Shown piece by piece: positions 1 to 6,257 of a DNA stretch of 13,720 nucleotides. Source of the DNA: an uncultured Collinsella sp. GTDB lineage: Bacteria; Actinomycetota; Coriobacteriia; Coriobacteriales; Coriobacteriaceae. The position numbers and the translations under genes are program-made. Below the pieces are notes generated by a model that saw nothing but the letters and a program-made list of their open reading frames with translations, was not told the origin of the DNA and searched no databases. How positions within the stretch are numbered: position 1 is the first letter of the stretch; each line of letters opens with the position of its first letter. The stretch is from NCBI GenBank assembly GCA_900547835.1, contig URIJ01000038.1:1-13720 (forward strand), given 5' to 3'.

Positions 1-890
1 TGCTCCACTGGGTGAGCCGCGGCTGCATGGACGTCGACGGCCTAGGCGACGAGATCGTCGACAAGATGATCGCCGCCGGCCTGGTCCACGATGTCGCGGA
101 CTTCTACCAGCTCACGATCGATGACATCGCAGGCCTGGACACGGGCCGCGTGGTAAAAGGGGGGCATCGTAAGGGCGACCCCATGCTCGATAAGCATGGA
201 AAGCCGATGCTCAACGAGGACGGTACTCCAAGGCTTTACAAAGCCGATCGAATCGTTAAAAATGCGGGCGAGCCCATACCGGTGGGTGTGAAGACGGCTG
301 AAAAGATAGTCGATGAGCTCAATAAATCTCGGCAGTTGCCGCTCCCAAGGATTCTGTTTGCTTTGGGGATTCGCTTGGTGGGGAAGAGCGTCGCCGAGCT
401 TATAGCCCGGCGTTACCTTTCAATTGATGCACTTGTTATAGCTGACGAGGAAGATATAGCCCAGATCGAAGGGGTTGGACCGGAAATCGCAAATAGCATA
501 AAGGAGTTCTTCTCTGTTCCGGAAAATCTCGATGTGCTTCAGCGACTTCGTGAATGCGGTTTCTCTCTCGAGGAAGACCTTATGGGCGCAATGCAGGCAA
601 AGTCTGAAAAAGCTGGTATTTCCGCCAATCTCGCTTCAGAGCAACCACTAACAGGATTGACTTTTGTTCTGACCGGTACACTCGAGAAACGTTCTCGTTC
701 CGAGGCTGGGGATGTGTTGAAACTTCTGGGGGCTAAGGTGACGGGGTCGGTTTCGAAGAAAACCTCCTATGTAGTTGCGGGGGCGAATGCGGGCTCAAAG
801 CTCACTAAGGCCCAAGCACTTGGTGTGCCCGTACTGGACGAAGACCAACTTGAGGAAATTATCGAAACGGGCGAAGTTCCTGTGGAGTAG
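1..890 (+). CDS. ligA: NAD-dependent DNA ligase LigA, C-terminal part (5' end outside window)
   Basis: LigA seals nicks between Okazaki fragments and after repair, using NAD+. Only the C-terminal part is here; the reading frame is open to the window edge (codons from position 3), so the adenylation and OB domains lie upstream. Counting residues from the GTG at 12: 2-20 match the conserved segment after the zinc finger (VSRGCMDVDGLGDEIVDKM); 110-170 form the helix-hairpin-helix region (LPRILFALGIRLVGKS, then IEGVGPEIANSI); about 215-292 are a BRCT domain (LTGLTFVLTGTLEKRSRSEA, then VSKKTSYVVAGANAGSKL). Two oddities stand out. About 45 extra residues interrupt the first HhH hairpin (residues 43-90), including three 8-residue repeats. 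Third-position G/C falls sharply at codon 48 (nt 153). An exonuclease gene begins 10 nt after the stop. The family call is secure; the insertion boundaries are approximate. Confidence 0.95.
   Translation, partial: LHWVSRGCMDVDGLGDEIVDKMIAAGLVHDVADFYQLTIDDIAGLDTGRVVKGGHRKGDPMLDKHGKPMLNEDGTPRLYKADRIVKNAGEPIPVGVKTAEKIVDELNKSRQLPLPRILFALGIRLVGKSVAELIARRYLSIDALVIADEEDIAQIEGVGPEIANSIKEFFSVPENLDVLQRLRECGFSLEEDLMGAMQAKSEKAGISANLASEQPLTGLTFVLTGTLEKRSRSEAGDVLKLLGAKVTGSVSKKTSYVVAGANAGSKLTKAQALGVPVLDEDQLEEIIETGEVPVE
174..245 (+). repeat. Three 8-codon degenerate repeats inside ligA
   Basis: The encoded octets are GDPMLDKH, GKPMLNED and GTPRLYKA, sharing the pattern G-x-P-(M/R)-L. They lie in the insertion that splits the first helix-hairpin-helix hairpin of LigA. 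The DNA copies have diverged in sequence, so this is an old or selected protein repeat rather than a fresh tandem duplication. Confidence 0.7.
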
Positions 891-900
891 GGAGACTGTC

Positions 901-2034
901 ATGGCGGCAGACGTACTGTTTTTGGATGTTGAAACTCCAAATGGACACAATGATCGAATTAGCTCAATTGGACTAATTCGATGTGACTGCAATGGTGCCG
1001 TCCTTGCAGAGGATTCCTATTTGGTTGATCCTGAGGAGCCGTTTTCGGAAATAAACATGAGGCTAACGGGCATTTCCCACGCTGATGTTGCCGGTGCTCC
1101 TACATTTCCGGAAATATGGTCACGCTCATTGAAAAGCTTGTTTGACGGAGCCGCTCTGGTTGCTCACAACGCTTCATTTGATTTGGCGGTTCTGTGGAAG
1201 CTATTCGACGCCTATGAACTTGACAGGCCCGAGTGGAATTACGCCTGCACTAAAGAGCTTGCCAAGCAGTGGCATCCAGAATACCCAGACTATAAGCTTC
1301 CAACGGTTTGCCGATGCCTAGATCTTGAGATGGGGAACCATCATCGAGCCTTGGACGATGCGGATGCTTGCAGGCGTATTTTCCACTCGTTGGTTATGGA
1401 AGACGAGGGGCGTGTCCCCACGTTTGCACCGTATAGTCTTGGTGCTAGTTGCAAACGACGTTCAAATGAAGGGGCTTCCCGTGCTTCGGCACAGAGAGTG
1501 AAGTCGGAAAAGACTGCCGATTACTGCGACTTTCTAAGTTTGTGCGAAATGATAGTCGCCAATGGCCGAGTTGATGCCTTGGAGGCAATGTCAGTACTGC
1601 AGTATGTCGAAGAACATGATAAGTTGCAAGGCGACCCTTTGCTCGACAAAGTTTGCTCGCTTCTAACTGCCGCTTTGGCGGATGGTGATATAGATGAGCG
1701 CGAATCCAATCAATTGGTTGGTTTATTGCAGGGGGTAATCAATCCCTGCTCCGATGGCGTAGCGCATCGACAGGTTCAAATTGAAGGAAAGAAATTCTGC
1801 CTCTCTGGTACTTTCTATCATGGTTCAAAAGAGTGTATCAAGCAGTTTATTTTGCAGAATGGCGGCCAGGTACTGAGTGGCGTGTCAAAGAAATGCGACT
1901 ACGTGGTTGTGGGCGATGAAGGCAGCGATGCTTGGACTACAAAGAACTACGGGAGTAAGGTAAAGAAAGCCTTGGAACTCCAGTCCAAGGGCGATGACAT
2001 TCAGATTGTCAGTGAAGATGCTTTAGGACTTTAG
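901..2034 (+). CDS. DEDDh 3'-5' exonuclease with TerB-like middle and C-terminal BRCT domain
   Basis: A 377-residue protein of the DnaQ/epsilon-like exonuclease family. The catalytic set is visible: D9 and E11 (FLDVET), D94 (AHNASFDLA), H148 and D153 (HRALDDAD), i.e. the DEDDh type acting on single-stranded DNA or RNA 3' ends. Residues about 207-280 (LCEMIVANGRVDALEAM ... AALADGDIDERESNQL) have the paired acidic pattern of TerB-like domains; that call is tentative. Residues about 292-377 are a BRCT domain (GKKFCLSGTFYHGSKE, VSKKCDYVVVG). The ATG at 901 was chosen because GGGAG (890-894) precedes it and the exonuclease domain starts at once; a longer in-frame start at 775 would overlap ligA by over 100 nt. 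It follows the ligA stop by 10 nt, so the two are probably co-transcribed. Codon use is less G/C-rich than in genes to the right. Its substrate cannot be told from sequence. Confidence 0.88.
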   Translation: MAADVLFLDVETPNGHNDRISSIGLIRCDCNGAVLAEDSYLVDPEEPFSEINMRLTGISHADVAGAPTFPEIWSRSLKSLFDGAALVAHNASFDLAVLWKLFDAYELDRPEWNYACTKELAKQWHPEYPDYKLPTVCRCLDLEMGNHHRALDDADACRRIFHSLVMEDEGRVPTFAPYSLGASCKRRSNEGASRASAQRVKSEKTADYCDFLSLCEMIVANGRVDALEAMSVLQYVEEHDKLQGDPLLDKVCSLLTAALADGDIDERESNQLVGLLQGVINPCSDGVAHRQVQIEGKKFCLSGTFYHGSKECIKQFILQNGGQVLSGVSKKCDYVVVGDEGSDAWTTKNYGSKVKKALELQSKGDDIQIVSEDALGL

Positions 2035-2050
2035 CGGGGTCGTTTTGGTG

Positions 2051-2078
2051 TAACATAATTGTGTACACAATTATGTTA
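2051..2078. promoter_or_regulatory. 28-bp perfect palindrome, probable toxin-antitoxin operator
   Basis: The half-site TAACATAATTGTGT is followed directly by its exact reverse complement, centred between 2064 and 2065. It ends just before the antitoxin ribosome binding site (AGGAG, 2079-2083 area) and 11 nt before the antitoxin ATG. It contains a CATAAT hexamer (2054-2059) that could be a -10 box. Phd/YefM antitoxins typically repress their own promoter by binding such palindromes, with the toxin modulating binding. The function is inferred from position; the symmetry is directly seen. Confidence 0.8.
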
Positions 2079-2088
2079 GGAGTGTGCC

Positions 2089-2358
2089 ATGCCCGTTTGC
2101 GTTCCAATTAAAGATATGCGGGACACCGCAAAGTTTTCTGAGCTCGTTGAAACTACTACGGGCCCAGTGACTGTTACAAAAAACGGCTATAGCAAATTTG
2201 TTGTACTTCGATCTGAAGACTATGACCTCATGGTTCAGGAACAGGCTAAGGCTCGCCTGATGGCTCGTATAGCTGTGGCCGAGCGGGAGCGTGCTGCCGG
2301 CACGGCGCGTGATGCCTTTGAGGCCCTCGATGACCTTGAGGCAAAATATGGCCTATAA
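2089..2358 (+). CDS. Type II antitoxin, Phd/YefM family
   Basis: An 89-residue protein. Residues 1-50 fit the Phd/YefM DNA-binding fold: IKDMRDTAKFSELVETT, then the strand-turn-strand GPVTVTKNGYSKFVVLRSEDYD. The C-terminal half is charged and helical (AKARLMARIAVAERERAAG), as expected for the segment that wraps and neutralises the toxin. The ATG has AGGAG upstream and lies directly after a perfect palindrome, which it likely binds as a repressor. The toxin gene overlaps its 3' end by 11 nt, the usual antitoxin-first order. Codon use matches the low-GC segment to its left rather than the genes to its right. Confidence 0.9.
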   Translation: MPVCVPIKDMRDTAKFSELVETTTGPVTVTKNGYSKFVVLRSEDYDLMVQEQAKARLMARIAVAERERAAGTARDAFEALDDLEAKYGL

Positions 2359-2683
2359 CGTCAAGATTCTGCCTACAGCTGAACAAGAGGTTGACGATAT
2401 CGTTGATTATCTATTAGGGCATGGTATTTTTACCGCCCGGCATTTTCTTGATAAATACCGTAGTCAGCTCCAGCTTCTTCAAAGTGGTGTAGTTGACTAC
2501 GGCTTATCGAAGTTACCCGAGCTTGCAGCGCTTGGCTACCATGCTTGCCTCGTCAATTCTTATGTAATGCTTTATTACTACGATAACGAGGACGTTGTGG
2601 TTGCCCATGTTTTTCACCAAAGCCAAGATTATGCCGCATTGGTGATATCTAGAAATCGATTCGAGTTGCTGGATAATGATTAG
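2348..2683 (+). CDS. Type II toxin, RelE/ParE family
   Basis: A 111-residue protein starting MAYNVKILPTAEQEVDDIV, the usual N-terminus of RelE/ParE toxins (strand, then helix with a DI-x-DYL segment). The C-terminal strands (YHACLVNSYVMLYYYDNEDV, then VAHVFHQSQDYA) match the family core with the closing F/H-x-x-QDY motif. The ATG at 2348 overlaps the antitoxin stop by 11 nt and gives the normal family length; an in-frame start at 2291 would add 19 residues that do not fit the family. RelE relatives cleave mRNA on the ribosome and ParE relatives poison gyrase; sequence alone does not decide which. The stop codon abuts a strong hairpin. Confidence 0.88.
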   Translation: MAYNVKILPTAEQEVDDIVDYLLGHGIFTARHFLDKYRSQLQLLQSGVVDYGLSKLPELAALGYHACLVNSYVMLYYYDNEDVVVAHVFHQSQDYAALVISRNRFELLDND

Positions 2684-2726
2684 TAAGAACCGCCCGGAAG
2701 CACGATGCCTTCCGGGCGGTTCTTAC
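2683..2726. terminator. Strong hairpin between convergent genes, probable bidirectional terminator
   Basis: An 18-bp perfect stem (GTAAGAACCGCCCGGAAG at 2683-2700 pairing with 2709-2726) and an 8-nt loop. The last base of the toxin stop codon is the first base of the stem. On the minus strand, a TAA (2725-2723) that would end a remnant ORF lies at the other end. The stem base carries the A and T runs; only a short T run follows on the plus side (CTTTG). Confidence 0.75.
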
Positions 2727-2815
2727 TTTGCCGGGACAACCGGCACCGTGATCTGCGTCACGTAGGTCGCCGGGTCGTCGCTGATGATGTCGTCGATGGG
2801 GGCGATTTCGCGTTG
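2723..2815 (-). pseudogene. C-terminal remnant of an unidentified gene (about 30 codons)
   Basis: Read on the minus strand, this gap encodes QREIAPIDDIISDDPATY followed by VTQITVPVVPAK and TAA. Nearly every codon ends in G or C, as in the native genes here, and the stop falls exactly in the terminator hairpin. No start codon or upstream domain is present: the frame runs straight into the end of the MATE gene in a different phase. It looks like the tail of a lost gene left behind by a deletion or replacement. The parent family was not recognised, and chance is not excluded. Confidence 0.4.
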
Positions 2816-2820
2816 CCCCG

Positions 2821-4167
2821 CTACGCTGCCAACTTGTCAAAAGCCCCACGCCGGTTGAGCACGGTAAACGCGACAACACAGATGACTGCCGACAAAATCG
2901 AGCCGCATGGCGAAGCGATGCCCATGGGAAACAGCGTGTCGGAATAGGCGTTCGACAGCAGCCACGCGCCCGGCACGCGAATGAGTGCCACGGCCAGCAC
3001 GTTGTGCGCAAAGCCGATGTAACTCTTGCCGTATGCAGCGAAAAAGCCACTAAAGCAAATGTGGATGCCGGCAAAAATCGCGTCGAAAATGTAGCTGCGC
3101 ATATAGCCGGTACCGGCCGCGACGACCGCGGAGTCCTTGGCAAAAAAGCCGATAAACGCCGGTGCCACCAGCCACATCAGCACCGTGATCAGGCAGCCAT
3201 ACACCACCGAGATCGTCATGGCGTCTTTGAGCACCTGACGCGCGCGATCGCCCTTGCCCGCGCCGGCGTTTTGCGCCGTGAGCGCGCTGACGGTGGCACC
3301 CATGGAACTCGGCACAATGAACAAAAAGCTGATCATCTTTTCGACCAGGCCCACGGCGGCGGCGTCGACGAGCCCTCGGTGGTTGGCGATGACGGTGATG
3401 AACATAAACGCCACCTGGATGCAGCCGTCCTGCACGGCCACGGGCACGCCGATCTTAAGAATGCTGCCGAGCACCTCGGGCTGGGGGCGCAGGTCGCTAC
3501 GCTTAACGTGGATGTTCGTGCGACGGCTCTTGAGCCACACGAGCGCGAGGGCAACGCTTGCCGTCTGGGCGGTTACCGTGCCGAGCGCCGCACCCACGGG
3601 GCCGAGCCCCATGTGGCCGATAAATAGAAAGTCGAGTGCGATGTTGATGATGCACGCCACGCCAATCACGTACATAGGCGAGCGCGAATCGCCCAGCCCG
3701 CGAAAGATGGCCGAGAGGATGTTGTATGCGGCGATAAAGGGAATGCCGACAAAGCAGATGCGCAGGTAGGCGGCAGTGCCTTCGACGGCTTCGGCGGGAG
3801 TGCCAATGAGCGCCACAATCTGCGGACACAGTGCGAGCAGGACAGCGGCCAGCACCACCGAGACACCCATAAAGAGCGTGATGGTGTTGCCGATGGCGGT
3901 CTCGGCGCGGTCAAACCGGCGCGAGCCCACGGCGTGGCCGACGATGACCGTCGTTCCCATGGCCAGGCCCACGAGCGTTACGGTAATGATATAGAGCGTC
4001 TGCGCGCCATTGCCCACGGCGGTGATGCCGGCGGCGCCGCTAAACTGCCCCATCATGTACAGGTCGGCCATACCGTAGAGCATCTGCAAAAAGTACGAGA
4101 GCATATAGGGCAGGGCAAAGACCGCGATGGTCTTGAGGACATTGCCGCGTGTGAGGTCGTGTTCCAT
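2821..4167 (-). CDS. MATE-family multidrug/cation efflux pump
   Basis: A 448-residue membrane protein, the usual MATE length, with about twelve hydrophobic segments in two halves. Family signs include the N-terminal GNVLKTIAVFALPYMLSYFL, then LYGMADLYMMGQF (first helix pair), FRGLGDSRSPMYV between TM4 and TM5, and NIALDFLFIGHMGLGPVGAA, the typical MATE TM5-loop-TM6 motif. The second half repeats the layout (IPSSMGATVSALTAQNAGAG region). Such pumps export drugs or other organic cations by Na+ or H+ antiport; the substrate is not predictable. It is transcribed alone, away from the ABC operon, from a promoter with a MerR-type operator, which suggests induction by a toxic ligand. The ATG at 4167 begins the standard N-terminus; the ribosome binding site is weak (GAAAG about 12 nt upstream). 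Confidence 0.93.
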   Translation of the reverse strand: MEHDLTRGNVLKTIAVFALPYMLSYFLQMLYGMADLYMMGQFSGAAGITAVGNGAQTLYIITVTLVGLAMGTTVIVGHAVGSRRFDRAETAIGNTITLFMGVSVVLAAVLLALCPQIVALIGTPAEAVEGTAAYLRICFVGIPFIAAYNILSAIFRGLGDSRSPMYVIGVACIINIALDFLFIGHMGLGPVGAALGTVTAQTASVALALVWLKSRRTNIHVKRSDLRPQPEVLGSILKIGVPVAVQDGCIQVAFMFITVIANHRGLVDAAAVGLVEKMISFLFIVPSSMGATVSALTAQNAGAGKGDRARQVLKDAMTISVVYGCLITVLMWLVAPAFIGFFAKDSAVVAAGTGYMRSYIFDAIFAGIHICFSGFFAAYGKSYIGFAHNVLAVALIRVPGAWLLSNAYSDTLFPMGIASPCGSILSAVICVVAFTVLNRRGAFDKLAA

Positions 4168-4207
4168 GGGCGGGGCTTTCTGGCTGGGTTCGTTTTGCTA
4201 CCAGTGT

Positions 4208-4238
4208 AGTGAAAACCCTACAACGATTGTAGAGTCAA
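4208..4238 (-). promoter_or_regulatory. MATE promoter with MerR-type operator in a 19-bp spacer
   Basis: Reading on the minus strand: -35 TTGACT (4238-4233), a 19-bp spacer, and -10-like TTCACT (4213-4208), 41 bp before the MATE start. The spacer contains the perfect inverted repeat CTACAA-TCG-TTGTAG (4232-4218). A palindrome inside an overlong 19-bp spacer is the hallmark of MerR-family activators such as BmrR and SoxR, which untwist the promoter to activate it. No MerR regulator gene is in this window. The -10 match is poor, as is common for such activated promoters. Confidence 0.65.
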
Positions 4239-4358
4239 GGTTTATGTTGGCAGCGGGGCGAAAAAAGTCGCGCTCGCGTTCATTTCCAATTGAATACAGA
4301 GATGCACCTTGCGAGCTTAGCGCCTGCACTAGCCTTGCAGAAATCGATTTCGGAACAC

Positions 4359-4386
4359 TTGACACCGCCGCACGGCGCGCCATAAT
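4359..4386 (+). promoter_or_regulatory. Sigma70-type promoter of the ABC exporter operon
   Basis: TTGACA (4359-4364), a 16-bp spacer and CATAAT (4381-4386), a near-consensus pair, 41 bp before the GTG start of the first ABC gene. A short inverted repeat CGCCG-CA-CGGCG (4366-4377) sits within the spacer and could be an operator or chance in GC-rich DNA. Confidence 0.65.
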
Positions 4387-4427
4387 ACGTGGGTTTGCGA
4401 ACAACGTTTGATGGGGGATGAACCTGC

Positions 4428-6257
4428 GTGCGCAATCTCAAGATTCTGTTTTCCTATCTGGGGGCATACCGCCGCGATGCCATACTCGGCGTGCTCTTTG
4501 TGACGGCCGAAACGGCGCTCGAGCTGTTTATCCCGGTCATCATGGCAAATATCATCGACGTGGGCGTGCCCGCGGGCGACATCAACTACATGCTGTTGCA
4601 GGGCACGTATATGTTGGCATGCGCCGCATGTTCGCTGGTACTTGGCTTAGGCTATGCGCGCACGTCCGCCCGCGTTGCCTCGGGGCTGGGCGCTAACCTA
4701 CGCGAGGCGGAGTATCGCAAGATCCAGACGCTCGCTTTTGGCAATCTGGACAACTACGACGCCAGCTCGCTCGTCACGCGCATGACCACCGACATCACCG
4801 TGATTCAAAACGCTATCGGCAATGGCTTTCGCCCCATGGTGCGCGGCCCCGTGACGCTTATCGTCGGCTTGGCCTATGCGCTGGTGCTGTCGCGTCCACT
4901 CGCTACGGTATTCGCAATTATTCTGCCGGTGCTGGCGATCGTGCTGGGCGTTATTACCTACCGTGTCAGTCCGCTCTACCGCCAGCTGCAGACCTCGATG
5001 GACCATCTCAACGGCGTGGTGCAGGAGGACCTCACCGCCGTGCGCGCCGTCAAGGCGTACGTGCGTGCCGAGCACGAGGAGGCCAAGTTCGATGCCGTCA
5101 ATACCGAGCTTGCGCGCACCGCGACGAAGACCTTTGGCAACGCTGTGCTCAACCTGCCGGTGTTCCAACTCTCGATGTACGTGGCTGCGCTCTCTATTCT
5201 GTGGATTGGCGGCCGCATGATCATCGAAGGCCGCTTGGGCGTGGGCTCGCTCACGGGCTTTATGAGCTACGTGCTGCTGATCATGAACTCGCTCATGATG
5301 ATTTCCAACGTGTTTTTGCTGCTCACGCGCGCTCTTACGAGTGTGGGCCGTATCGCCGAGGTGCTCGATGAGGAGCCCTTTATCGCCAACCCCGCGGGAG
5401 ACCTCGCGACTGCGGCGCCAGCGGACGGCAGTATCGAATTTCGCGACGTTTCCTTTAAATACCGCGCGGATGCAGCCGAGGATGTGCTCGAGCATATCGA
5501 CCTTCGCATCGAGAGCGGCTCGACGGTGGGCATCCTCGGCGGCACGGGCTCGGGCAAGAGCTCGCTTGTGCAGCTGATTGCGCGCCTGTACGACGCCACC
5601 GAAGGCGCCGTGCTTGTGGGCGGGCGCGACGTGCGCGACTACGATCTCGCGACTCTACGCGACGCCGTGGGCATTGTGCTGCAAAAGAATGTGCTGTTTA
5701 CGGGTACCGTGCGCGAGAACCTGCAGTGGGGCAATCCGCAGGCGTCGGACGATGAGCTCCTCGCGGCTTGCCGCGCGGCGTGCGTGGACGAGTTCCTTGA
5801 TCGCATCGGCGGGCTGGACGGCGAGTTGGGCCAAGGCGGCGCCGGTGTTTCGGGTGGCCAGAAGCAACGCCTGTGCATCGCGCGCACGCTGCTCAAGCAT
5901 CCGCGCGTGCTCATTTTTGATGACTCCACCAGCGCGGTCGATATGGCGACCGACGCAAAGATTCGCGAGCACATCGCTCGGATTCCCGATGCGACCGTGC
6001 TCATCATCGCCCAGCGCATCGCGAGTGTCATGGATGCCGATCGCATTGTGGTATTGGACGACGGTCGTGTCCACGGCGTGGGCACGCACGAGGAACTGCT
6101 GGCGGGCGACAACATCTACCAGGAGATTTACGCCTCGCAGATGGAGTTTGCGGGGAACGCGGACACCGGTGACGGCAGCGATGATGACCGCGCGAATGAT
6201 CCGTTTTCCTTCGCCCCCAGCGGATTACCCTTGGAAGGGGGTGAGCGCCATGCCTAA
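4428..6257 (+). CDS. Heterodimeric ABC exporter, subunit with degenerate catalytic site
   Basis: A 609-residue half-transporter. Residues about 1-310 are the six-helix exporter membrane domain; 335-575 the ATPase domain. Visible motifs: Walker A GGTGSGKSS (371-379), Q-loop Q419, signature VSGGQ (474-478), Walker B VLIFDD (494-499). The catalytic glutamate is replaced by D499 (DDSTSAVD) and the switch histidine by Q529 (IIAQR). The same substitutions occur in the degenerate subunit of heterodimeric exporters such as TM287/288. The 35-residue tail is acidic and Gly-rich. The start is GTG with a GGGGG run about 10 nt upstream; an ATG at 4418 is out of frame. It overlaps the next gene by 8 nt. 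The pair probably exports drugs, lipids or peptides; the substrate is unknown. Confidence 0.93.
   Translation: MRNLKILFSYLGAYRRDAILGVLFVTAETALELFIPVIMANIIDVGVPAGDINYMLLQGTYMLACAACSLVLGLGYARTSARVASGLGANLREAEYRKIQTLAFGNLDNYDASSLVTRMTTDITVIQNAIGNGFRPMVRGPVTLIVGLAYALVLSRPLATVFAIILPVLAIVLGVITYRVSPLYRQLQTSMDHLNGVVQEDLTAVRAVKAYVRAEHEEAKFDAVNTELARTATKTFGNAVLNLPVFQLSMYVAALSILWIGGRMIIEGRLGVGSLTGFMSYVLLIMNSLMMISNVFLLLTRALTSVGRIAEVLDEEPFIANPAGDLATAAPADGSIEFRDVSFKYRADAAEDVLEHIDLRIESGSTVGILGGTGSGKSSLVQLIARLYDATEGAVLVGGRDVRDYDLATLRDAVGIVLQKNVLFTGTVRENLQWGNPQASDDELLAACRAACVDEFLDRIGGLDGELGQGGAGVSGGQKQRLCIARTLLKHPRVLIFDDSTSAVDMATDAKIREHIARIPDATVLIIAQRIASVMDADRIVVLDDGRVHGVGTHEELLAGDNIYQEIYASQMEFAGNADTGDGSDDDRANDPFSFAPSGLPLEGGERHA

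Noticed and set aside
4198..4404. A 68-codon minus-strand ORF in the MATE-ABC intergenic region
   Set aside because: It covers both divergent promoters, has no ribosome binding site and resembles nothing known.
5578..6249. A 224-codon extension upstream of the second ABC subunit
   Set aside because: The extension is a Ser/Arg/Ala-rich out-of-frame reading of the first ABC gene; the ATG at 6250 has a ribosome binding site and a normal exporter N-terminus.
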